Below, one piece after another: positions 43,378 to 51,341 of a DNA stretch of 64,000 nucleotides. Both the position numbers and the translations under genes were made by a program. The notes below the pieces were generated by a model. That model had not been told where the DNA came from. It worked only from the letters and a program-made list of their open reading frames with translations, and ran no database searches. Source of the DNA: Albimonas pacifica (lineage in GTDB: Bacteria; Pseudomonadota; Alphaproteobacteria; Rhodobacterales; Rhodobacteraceae); the NCBI RefSeq assembly GCF_900113695.1, contig NZ_FOQH01000006.1, positions 343,195 to 407,194 of the forward strand, written 5' to 3'. The first letter of the stretch is position 1, and every line of letters starts with the position of its first letter.

Positions 43378-46300
43378 ATGCGCGTGACGGTTCCGATCGA
43401 CGCCCCGCTCCGCGACGAGCATGTGCTGGCCGCGGACCCGCCGCTGGCCCCCGTGGCCGACGTCTGGCGGCGGCGGATCAACGCCTTTCCTGGCCGGGCG
43501 CTGGGCCACCGCGCCCTGACCGCCGAGCAGGCCGCCAACGCGGGCGTGCAGCGCCTGCGCGGGCGCTCGGTCTTTCCCGGCGTGATCGACGGGCTGGAGG
43601 CGGTCGCCGAGATCGAGGCGCTGGGCGCGCCGCCGGGCGAGGCCTGGCTGCGGCTGGCCGCGGGCGCGGGCCTCGCCCGTTCGGGCGAGGACCTGCGGGT
43701 TCCCGCCGACCGCCGGGCGGCGCTGGGGGCGCTGCCGGTCTGGGCCTGGGCGGACCTGCTGGACGCCGTCGCCGACGGGGCGCCGCCGCCGCCGCTCCCC
43801 GCGCCCGGCCCGGACGATCCCGCCTTTCCCGGCCTGCGCCCGCCGCTGCCGCGCCGTCTCGGGCCGTCGCTCGCCGACGCGCTGGCCGCGCCGGCCGCCG
43901 AGGCGCTGCCCCGCGCCGCCGTGCTGGTGCTGGAGCCCGCCACCGTCGCGATCCTGGCGAGCGGCGTGGACGACTGCCCGCCGGATCCGCGCAACGACCC
44001 CTACGACGACCTGCAGCTGATCGACGGCGCGCGCCTCGCGCTCGCCTTCTGGCCGTCGGAGATGCTGGCGGGCGACGGCGGGCCCGACTACGGCGCCGTG
44101 CCGGAGGGGCCCCTGAAGCGCAACGCGCTGGCCCACCGGGTCTTCGCCATGGAGGCGCGCCTCGGCCCCCGCGGCGCCCACCCGTGGGAGGGGCTGGGCC
44201 TGCCGCTGGCGCTGGTCGGCTTCGCGCCGGACTGGACGCTGGAATTCGTCGACCGCGCCGCGGTGCGCCGCATGGGGGGCACGCCCGCGCCGCGCACGGC
44301 GGCGCTGGAGGGGCAGGGGAGCCCCGCCCTCCACCAGGCCCGCGTCGCCCAGTTCGCCGAGCATCTGGCCGACCTGCCCGAGCTGACCGCCGAGGCCTTC
44401 GCGAGCGCCTTCCGCACGCTGCCCCCGGCGGGGGGGCTGCCGCGGGATGCGATCGACCTCGCCACCCGGCGACGCAGCCTGTTCCCCGCGACCGCCCGCG
44501 TCTCGCTGCGCCCGGCGCCGGCGGAGGAGATCGAGATGGCGGTGGCGGAGTCCGCGCCGCTCGCCCCCCTGCGCCTCGACCGGCCCGAGACGGTGGAGCT
44601 GCTGGCCCCGGTGCCGGCCGCGGTCTACGAGCCGAGGCTCTTCGAGATCGAGGCCGTCGACCCGGCCTTCGCCGCCGCGATCCGCGCGATCGAGCGCGAC
44701 CGCTCCGAGTGGCTGGCGCGGCGCGAGACGGTGCGCGCCCGCCGCGACCGGCTGGCCGCCGAGATCTCGGGCGAGATCCCGGGCTGGGACGAGGCGCTCT
44801 CGCCCCCCGCCGAGATGGTGCAGGACGGGGCGCCGCTGTCGGCGAACCGCATCCGCCGCGTGCCCGCGGCCGAGGGCGAGCAGGGCCACAGCTTCCGCGA
44901 CGCGGGCCGCGCGTTCCCCTTCGGCCCGGGCGAGCGCCTGTTCTGCTGGGTGCGCGTCTCGGCGGGCGGCCCCGCCCCGGCGCTGGGCGTGCAGATGCGC
45001 GCCGACAACCACGAGGGCGTGCTCGGCTTCGGCTGGGGCGCGCCCGAGGGGCTGAACTGGCTGCGCCAGAACCCCGCCTTCCGGCTGGGGGCGATGCCCG
45101 CCACGGGCGAATGGCTGCGGCTGGAGGCGCCGGCGGCGGCCCTCTGGGCGGCGGCGGGGCCGGACGTGGCCTCGCTCCGGCTCGGGGGGCTTGGCTTCTC
45201 CCAGTCGGCGGGGACGGCGGTGGAGTGGGGGCCCGCGGGGGTGATCGACGCCGCGGGCCGGATGCGCGTCTGGCTGCGCGACGCGGTCCCCGCGGGCGCG
45301 GTGCAGAGCTGGATCGACGGCGACGAGGTCTGGGAGTGGACCGCCCTGCGCACGCCGCCCGAGGAGGACGGCTTCGGCATCGCCCCCGACGCGGCCGGGG
45401 AGCCCGCGGTGCAGGCGGTCGAGGCGCTGGTCGCCCGCTGGCCGCAGCCCTATCTCGCCGACGAGTTCGCGGTGCTGCGCGCGCAGGGGCTCGACGCCTT
45501 CCTCGACCTGATGAAGCGGCGCATCGACCGCACCAACGACCGGGTCGACTTCGGCTTCGTGCGGGCGCGCGCCGACATCTACCGGCTGCGGCGCTTCATG
45601 CTGGGCGGGGACGCGGCGGCGAAGCTGGTGACCTCGCCCGCGCTCGCCGATCTCGCCACCCGCGAGGAGGGTGCGCGCGCCACCGCCGAGAACCTGTCGG
45701 AGTTCCTCAAGGCCGCCTATGTGGCGAGCCCGCTGCGCGATCCCGACGATCCGCTGAGCCGCCAGCCGATCCCCGACGACGGGGTGATCACGGCCGCCGC
45801 CCGCACGGCGGCGCCGGGCGGGACCGCGGGCGCGGGCGACGCGCTGGCCTCGGCGCGGGCGGCGCTGTCCTCGGGCGCCAGCCTCTCCGCGATCTCGGCG
45901 GGCGCCTTCGAGGGGATGCTCTTCGAGCGCGACTTCACCCTGGCCGAGGGGACCTTCGCCCTGCGCGAGCCGACGCTCGGCCTCGCGGGGCTGCAGGCGA
46001 GCTTCGCGGGCGTCGACTTCGGGACCGACGACGTGCTCGACCAGGCGCCGCTGCCGGGCGCGGTGGAGCGCACCGCGACGGTGGCCGAGCGGCTGGAGAT
46101 CGCCCCCGCCGTCGAGGCGCAGCAATACGCCGTCGCCGGCAAGATGGAGGCGCTGGGCGTCGTCGGCGCCCTGATCGGCGGCGGGGCGGAGCGCGAGGGC
46201 GTGGCGCTGGGCGACCTCGCGGCCCCGGGCTGGGTCCCCGCCTCGGGCGAGGGCGAGGCGAGCGTGGCCGCGGTGCTCGCCAACCCCACCGCCTTCCGCG

Positions 46301-47694
46301 ACCGGGACGCGGCGGCGGGGCGGCACGAGGCGTCGTATTTCGCCTCGGGCGCGGCCTCGATCGACAGCACCGTCTCGCTGCTGCGGCTGATCGAGGCGCG
46401 GGTGGCCGTCTACCGCAAGGCGCTCGCGGACGCGACCGCGGTGCGCAAGGCGCTGCGGGCGCTGATCGGCCGGGCCGACGCCCGCCTGACCGCCATCGAC
46501 GTGGAGGTGGCCGAGGCCCGCCACGACGCCGCCGTGGCCGCGGCGCTGCTGGCCGAGGAGCAGGCGCGCGTGGACGCCGTCAACGCCCGCCGCGCCGCGG
46601 TGATCGAGCGCCATGTGGCGGGCTTCGTCTTCCGCCGCCCCCGCCGGGCGCCGCTGGTGCGGGAGGTTCCCGTGGCCGCCGTCTCGGCCGCGGCGAGCCG
46701 GGCGCGGGACCTGATCTGCCCGCCCGACGACGGCTCGGCCCCCGAGGAGATCCGCGACTACCTCGCCCTGCTGGCCGAGACGCCGGCCGGCTGGTGGAAG
46801 GCGGGCGTGGCCGAGATCGCGCGGCTCGACCGCCTGCAGGCCGCGCGCGAGGCGCTGGTCATGGTCCAGGCCCGCGCCGCGATGCCGATGGCGGCCGCGG
46901 CCTCGGGCTGGATCGCCGCGCAGGAGACGCCGGGCGGACGCGCCGTGCGCGGGGCGCTGAAGGCGCGGCGCGCGGGGGCGGAGACGCGGCGGACGAAGGC
47001 GGCGGAGATCGACCTCGCCGCCGCCGCGCGCCTCGACCTCGCCGCCGCGCAGGCGAGCCTGCTGGCGCGCGCGGCGCTGGCCGATCTGGCGCAGGCGGCG
47101 GTGCGGCGGGCGGGTCTCGCCCGGCGGGTGGCCGAGGAGGTGGAGCGGATCGGCGACGCGGCCGCCTGCCTGCACGCGGGCTTCGCGCAGGCCTCGCCGG
47201 CGGTGCGGCTGGGCTGGGCGCAGGCGCTGAGCGCCTTCGACGATCCCGCGCCGATGCGCGATCTCTCGACGCTGCCCGGCTGGGGGGCGCTGCCGCTGGA
47301 GCTGCGCCGGGCGTTGCAGGACGTGGCCGACTGGCTCTACGCCCGGCTCGCGCCCGGCGAGGCGGAGGCCCGCGCGGCGATGGACGATCTGGTGCGGATC
47401 TGCGCGCTGACCGCGTCGCTGGCGCCGGCGGGGGCGCTGGTCCCGGCGCGGCTGGCGGCGCCGGCGCCGCTGAAGCCCGGGGCGATCTGGGTGCTGGCGG
47501 TGGATCTCTCGCGCGCCCGCGCCGGCATGGCCGCGGTGATGCGCGACGCGGGCGGGCAGGAGGTGATGCGGGCGCGGATCGTGGACCTGGGCGACGACGG
47601 CGCCCGGGCCGAGGTGGTCCGGGTCGCCCGCGGCGCCCCCTCCGTCGCCGCCGCGGGGATGCGGCTGGAGCTGCTGGGCGAGGGGCCGTCGTGA
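43378..47694 (+). CDS. Large unassigned eCIS protein, possible fibre or outer-baseplate component
   Basis: A 1438-residue protein with no family I recognise. Residues about 495-640 look like a jelly-roll/LamG or carbohydrate-binding fold (GERLFCWVRVSAGGPAPALG, then VLGFGWGAPEGLNWLRQ and GEWLRLEAPAAALW). The preceding part is mixed, and the C-terminal two thirds is mainly alpha-helical with long Ala/Arg/Glu helices, including the segment ARHDAAVAAALLAEEQARVDA. AGGAGG precedes the ATG. In AFP the fibre gene (afp13) sits at the same place, but no fibre repeats are seen here. A binding function through the jelly-roll is inferred. Confidence 0.6.
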   Translation: MRVTVPIDAPLRDEHVLAADPPLAPVADVWRRRINAFPGRALGHRALTAEQAANAGVQRLRGRSVFPGVIDGLEAVAEIEALGAPPGEAWLRLAAGAGLARSGEDLRVPADRRAALGALPVWAWADLLDAVADGAPPPPLPAPGPDDPAFPGLRPPLPRRLGPSLADALAAPAAEALPRAAVLVLEPATVAILASGVDDCPPDPRNDPYDDLQLIDGARLALAFWPSEMLAGDGGPDYGAVPEGPLKRNALAHRVFAMEARLGPRGAHPWEGLGLPLALVGFAPDWTLEFVDRAAVRRMGGTPAPRTAALEGQGSPALHQARVAQFAEHLADLPELTAEAFASAFRTLPPAGGLPRDAIDLATRRRSLFPATARVSLRPAPAEEIEMAVAESAPLAPLRLDRPETVELLAPVPAAVYEPRLFEIEAVDPAFAAAIRAIERDRSEWLARRETVRARRDRLAAEISGEIPGWDEALSPPAEMVQDGAPLSANRIRRVPAAEGEQGHSFRDAGRAFPFGPGERLFCWVRVSAGGPAPALGVQMRADNHEGVLGFGWGAPEGLNWLRQNPAFRLGAMPATGEWLRLEAPAAALWAAAGPDVASLRLGGLGFSQSAGTAVEWGPAGVIDAAGRMRVWLRDAVPAGAVQSWIDGDEVWEWTALRTPPEEDGFGIAPDAAGEPAVQAVEALVARWPQPYLADEFAVLRAQGLDAFLDLMKRRIDRTNDRVDFGFVRARADIYRLRRFMLGGDAAAKLVTSPALADLATREEGARATAENLSEFLKAAYVASPLRDPDDPLSRQPIPDDGVITAAARTAAPGGTAGAGDALASARAALSSGASLSAISAGAFEGMLFERDFTLAEGTFALREPTLGLAGLQASFAGVDFGTDDVLDQAPLPGAVERTATVAERLEIAPAVEAQQYAVAGKMEALGVVGALIGGGAEREGVALGDLAAPGWVPASGEGEASVAAVLANPTAFRDRDAAAGRHEASYFASGAASIDSTVSLLRLIEARVAVYRKALADATAVRKALRALIGRADARLTAIDVEVAEARHDAAVAAALLAEEQARVDAVNARRAAVIERHVAGFVFRRPRRAPLVREVPVAAVSAAASRARDLICPPDDGSAPEEIRDYLALLAETPAGWWKAGVAEIARLDRLQAAREALVMVQARAAMPMAAAASGWIAAQETPGGRAVRGALKARRAGAETRRTKAAEIDLAAAARLDLAAAQASLLARAALADLAQAAVRRAGLARRVAEEVERIGDAAACLHAGFAQASPAVRLGWAQALSAFDDPAPMRDLSTLPGWGALPLELRRALQDVADWLYARLAPGEAEARAAMDDLVRICALTASLAPAGALVPARLAAPAPLKPGAIWVLAVDLSRARAGMAAVMRDAGGQEVMRARIVDLGDDGARAEVVRVARGAPSVAAAGMRLELLGEGPS

Positions 47695-47936
47695 GCGCCG
47701 CCGGCGTCCCGCCGCCGGCGCGCCCGCCGCGCACGCAGGCCCGGCCCGGCCGCCCGCCGCGCGCGGCCGGCCGGCCCGCGCGCCTGCGCTGTCCTCCAGA
47801 CGGGAGCGAGCGTCGCCCACGCGCGCACGGCCGGCGCGGGCGATCGTCGCGGACGGTCGGGGGGGCCGGGCGTCGCGGGCGGGGACGCGCGGTCTCGGGA
47901 TCGAGGCCGGGGCCGCTTTCCGGGGGGAGGGCCTGA
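47691..47936 (+). CDS. Possible small basic, Pro/Arg/Gly-rich protein (uncertain reading frame)
   Basis: A GTG-started frame of 81 codons fills the otherwise empty 241-bp gap. It overlaps the previous stop (GTGA) and the next start (TGATG), just as real genes of this operon do. The product would be very basic and low in complexity (RPPRTQARPGRPPRAAGRPAR near the N-terminus, given as positions 11-31). Against it, third-base G/C falls in the second half, and long open frames are common in such DNA. If it is not a gene, the gap holds only the ribosome-binding site of the next one. Confidence 0.3.
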   Translation: MSAAGVPPPARPPRTQARPGRPPRAAGRPARLRCPPDGSERRPRAHGRRGRSSRTVGGAGRRGRGRAVSGSRPGPLSGGRA

Positions 47937-49420
47937 TGGCCGAGGCGCGTGCGGCGCGCTGCCGGGTGCGGGGGCCGCAGGGCTCGGCCGGGCGGCTCAC
48001 GGCGCTGGCGGCGGATGCGCTGCGCACGGCGCCCGATCCGGGGGGGCGGCTGCTGCTGCTGCGCCGGCTGGACCTGGGCCTCGCCGCGCCGCGGGGCGCG
48101 GGCGGGGATCCGGCCCGCGCGGCCCTCGCCCGCCGCGCCGACGAGGCGCTGCGCCGCGCGGCGTTGACCGCCGTGCATGGCGGCGCGCCCCATGCGGGCG
48201 CCGCCGGGGCGGTGTGGTTCCGCGACCTCGCCGAGGCCCGCCGGTTGCTGCTGCTGCGCCGGGCCCGGGGCGCGCCGACCGACGCCTGGTTCTGGCGCCT
48301 CGCCGTGCCCGGCGCCGCGCGCGGCGCCGATCCGGCGCCGGCCGCCGCCGCCGCGCTGCTGGGCGAGGCCGCGCGCTCGGCGGAGGCCGAGCAGGAGCTC
48401 GCCCGCCTGCTCCGCGAGGCCGCCGGGCAGGGCGCCGCGCCGGCCCTCGTCGCGCTGCTGCTCGCCGCCCGGGGCGGCGCGGCCGAGACCCCGGCCGCCG
48501 TCGGCGCGGCCGGGCCGCAGGCGCCCTCCGCGGCGCCGACGGCTTCGGTGGAGGCGCAGGCCGAGGCGCGCCGCCTTCTCGACGCCGCTCCCGAGGCGGT
48601 CGCCGGGCCGCTGCGGCGGCTTCTGCGCCGCCCGCCGGGAACGTCCGCGCCGCCGGCCTGGCTGCGCCGCGCGGCCCTGCTGGCGGCCGCGCCGGGGCTC
48701 GCCGCGGCGCCGCGGCGGCTGGAGACGCTGGCCGGGGCGCTGACCCTCCCCGCCGCGCCCAGGGGGCCGGAGCGCGGCCCGCGGGCGGCGCCGGCGGTGG
48801 GCGGAGCCGGAGCGCGCGCCGATCCGGCGCCGCCTGCGCCGCCGGGCGCGCCTGCCGCGGCGCCGGACCGGGGGCGCCCCGCGCGCCGGACGGACGGAGA
48901 GGCGACGGAGAGCGACGCGACCCCGTCGCCGGCGCCCGAGCCGGCGCCGCCGCCGGATGCGGAGGTCTTCAGCCCCTCCGCCGGGCTGCTGCTGGCGGCG
49001 ACGCCGCTGCGCAAGGCGGGGTTCGCGGACTGGCTGGCGGGGCGGGGCGATCTCGCGGCCGCGGGCTTCGGGCCGGCGTTCCTGTGGCATCTCGCGCGGG
49101 TCCAGGCGCGGGACGCGGCGGATCCGCTGCTCGACTGCCTCGCGCCCTGGGCGGGGGCGCCGGCGGCGGACCCGGGCTGGGCGCGGGCCTGGCGGCGCGG
49201 GCTCGACAGCTGGCTGCGGCGGCGGGCGGGGCGGCGTCTGCACGACCTCGCCGGGCGGGGCGGCTGGCTGACCTGGACCGAGGGGCGGATCGAGGCGCGC
49301 TATCCCGCCGCCGCCGCCGACCTCGCGCTGCGCCGCCGGGGGCTCGACGCCGATCCGGGCTGGGTCCCCTGGCTGGGGCGCAGCCTGCGCTACCGCTTCG
49401 ACGACGCGCCCGCCCCATGA
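47936..49420 (+). CDS. CIS_TMP-like protein (putative tape-measure family, Pvc14-type small form)
   Basis: A 494-residue protein. The C-terminal 160 residues fit the contractile-injection-system tape-measure family as I know it: FSPSAGLLLAATPLRKAGF (compare NAGLVLL...FL), then PLLDCLAPWA, SWLRRRAGRRLHDLAGRGGW and the closing GWVPWLGRSLRYRF. The N-terminal half is Ala/Arg/Leu-rich, with a Pro-rich linker (about residues 275-335). GGGGAGGG precedes the ATG. Despite the family name, direct control of tube length has not been shown for this type, and the giant protein downstream is a rival candidate. Confidence 0.7.
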   Translation: MAEARAARCRVRGPQGSAGRLTALAADALRTAPDPGGRLLLLRRLDLGLAAPRGAGGDPARAALARRADEALRRAALTAVHGGAPHAGAAGAVWFRDLAEARRLLLLRRARGAPTDAWFWRLAVPGAARGADPAPAAAAALLGEAARSAEAEQELARLLREAAGQGAAPALVALLLAARGGAAETPAAVGAAGPQAPSAAPTASVEAQAEARRLLDAAPEAVAGPLRRLLRRPPGTSAPPAWLRRAALLAAAPGLAAAPRRLETLAGALTLPAAPRGPERGPRAAPAVGGAGARADPAPPAPPGAPAAAPDRGRPARRTDGEATESDATPSPAPEPAPPPDAEVFSPSAGLLLAATPLRKAGFADWLAGRGDLAAAGFGPAFLWHLARVQARDAADPLLDCLAPWAGAPAADPGWARAWRRGLDSWLRRRAGRRLHDLAGRGGWLTWTEGRIEARYPAAAADLALRRRGLDADPGWVPWLGRSLRYRFDDAPAP

Positions 49421-49445
49421 CCTGCATCCTCTTCCGGAGACGCCG

Positions 49446-51341
49446 ATGAACGCCCCCGCCCCCATCTCCCGCGCCGCCCTGCCGGAGCTGGCGCTGGCGG
49501 CGCTCGGCGCGGTCACGGCGGCGGTGCAGCCGTTCTCGGATCTGGCGCTGCCGGCCGCGGTCGCGGCGCTGCGGGCCGAGCCGGAGCCGGGGGACCGGGC
49601 GCTGGCGCGCCTCGCCGACGCGCTGGGGCTGTCGGACGCGGAGCTGATGGCGGCGGCCCTGATCCTCGCCGCCGAGACCGACGCCGAGGCCGCCCGCGCG
49701 GTGGCCGAGGCGCAGGCGCCGCTGGGCGGCTCGCGCCCGCTGGCGGGGCTGGCGGCGCGCTGCTTCCAGGCGCTGGGGGCGACGCCGGAGGGGCTGGCCG
49801 CCGGCCGCGCCGCCGCCGCAGGCCTGATCGTGCCGGGCGACGAGCCCGCGGCCCTGCCGGAGCGCAGCCTCTCGATCCCGCTGCCGGTGGTCTCGGCCCT
49901 GCGCGGCGGCCCGCTGGCCCCGCCGGGCGCGCGCCGCCTGGCCGAGACGCGCCTGGCGCTGCCCGAGGCGACGCTCGCCTCCGCCGCCGGGCGCGGGGCG
50001 GCGATGGCGGGGACGCCCGGCCTCGTGATCCGCGCCGGCGCCCGGGCGGAGGGGCTGCGCCTGGCCTCCGTGGCGCTGCGCGCGGCGGGGCTGGCGGGGG
50101 CGGAGGTCCCCGCCGACGCGCCGCCGCCCGCGGGTCTCGGCCCCTGGCTGCTGGCGAGCGGTCTCGCGCCGGTCTATTCCCCCGCCCTCGCGGCGGGCGA
50201 GAGCTGGTCGCCCCCCGCGCTTGCGGGCTACGCCGGCCCCTGGGTCGCGCTGGCGGGGAGCGAGGGGCTGGTCGAGGCCGACCCGCCCCCCGTCGACTGG
50301 ACGCCCCCCGCGCTCTCGACCGGGGAGCGGGCGCGGCTGTGGCGCGGCGCGGGCCTCGCGCCCGACGACGCCCTGCGCGCGGCGCAGGGGTTCCGGCAGG
50401 GCCCCGCCCGCATCGCCGAGGTGGCGGCGGGGGCCCGGGCGCGCGCGCAGGCCCGCGGCGCCGACGCGCCGGGGTGGGAGGACCTGCGTCTCGCGGCCGC
50501 CGGCGGGGCCGCGGGGCTGGCGCCGGCCGCCCGGCTGGTCCCCGGCTCGCCCTCGGACGCGGCGCTGGTGCTGCCCGCCGCCCTGCGCGAGGCGATGGCC
50601 GCGCTGGTGGCGCGGGCGCGGGTGCGCGACCGGCTGCATCTCGGGCTCGGCCCCGCGGCGGCGGCGCGGCCGCGGACCGGGCTCGCGGCGCTGTTCTCGG
50701 GCGAGAGCGGCACCGGCAAGACGCTGGCCGCGAGCTGGTTCGCCGCCCGGCTGGGGCTGCCGCTCTACCGCGCGGATCTGGCGGCGCTGACCTCGAAGTG
50801 GATCGGGGAGACGGAGAAGAACCTCGACGGGCTGTTCACGGCCGCGGCGCGGGCGGACGCGGTGCTGTTATTCGACGAGGCGGATGCGCTCTTCGCCGCG
50901 CGCACCGACGTGGGCGACGCCCATGACCGGCACGCGAACGCGCAGACCAACTACCTGCTGCAGCGCATCGAGAGCTTCGAGGGCGTGGCGATCCTGGCCA
51001 GCAACAACCGCGAGCGGTTCGATCCGGCCTTCACCCGCAGGCTGGACGCGATCCTGGATTTCCCGATGCCCGAGGCGCCGGCCCGCGCCGCGCTGTGGCG
51101 CGCGCACCTGGGCGAGGCCTGCGCGGTCCCCGCGGCAGAGATCGACGCGCTGGCGATCGGGGCGGACCTTGCGGGCGGGCACATCCGCAACGCGGTCTTC
51201 GCCGCCGCCGCACGGGCCGCCGCGGCGGAGCGGGGGATCGAGACCGCGGACCTCTGGCAGGGGATCGCGGAGGAATACGCCAAGCTGGGCCGCCCGGCGC
51301 CCGCCCGCATCGCGCCCCGCGCACGGGGAGGCGGGAGATGA
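49446..51341 (+). CDS. AAA+ ATPase of the injection system (Pvc15/Afp15-like)
   Basis: ATPase found in nearly all eCIS, required for particle assembly or cargo loading in AFP/PVC. The 631-residue protein has an Ala-rich N-terminal region and a classical AAA+ domain: Walker A SGESGTGKT with K425, Walker B LLFDEADALF with D477 and E478, sensor 1 ILASNNRE and an arginine-finger region DPAFTRRLDAIL. The second region of homology and a C-terminal helical lid end near residue 610. GGAG precedes the ATG. It lies directly upstream of the giant protein, whose loading it may assist. Confidence 0.95.
   Translation: MNAPAPISRAALPELALAALGAVTAAVQPFSDLALPAAVAALRAEPEPGDRALARLADALGLSDAELMAAALILAAETDAEAARAVAEAQAPLGGSRPLAGLAARCFQALGATPEGLAAGRAAAAGLIVPGDEPAALPERSLSIPLPVVSALRGGPLAPPGARRLAETRLALPEATLASAAGRGAAMAGTPGLVIRAGARAEGLRLASVALRAAGLAGAEVPADAPPPAGLGPWLLASGLAPVYSPALAAGESWSPPALAGYAGPWVALAGSEGLVEADPPPVDWTPPALSTGERARLWRGAGLAPDDALRAAQGFRQGPARIAEVAAGARARAQARGADAPGWEDLRLAAAGGAAGLAPAARLVPGSPSDAALVLPAALREAMAALVARARVRDRLHLGLGPAAAARPRTGLAALFSGESGTGKTLAASWFAARLGLPLYRADLAALTSKWIGETEKNLDGLFTAAARADAVLLFDEADALFAARTDVGDAHDRHANAQTNYLLQRIESFEGVAILASNNRERFDPAFTRRLDAILDFPMPEAPARAALWRAHLGEACAVPAAEIDALAIGADLAGGHIRNAVFAAAARAAAAERGIETADLWQGIAEEYAKLGRPAPARIAPRARGGGR

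Noticed and set aside
43000..49014. A 2004-codon open frame on the minus strand opposite several eCIS genes
   Set aside because: It is the same compositional artefact. It spans four plus-strand genes, including their intergenic gaps, and shows no domain.
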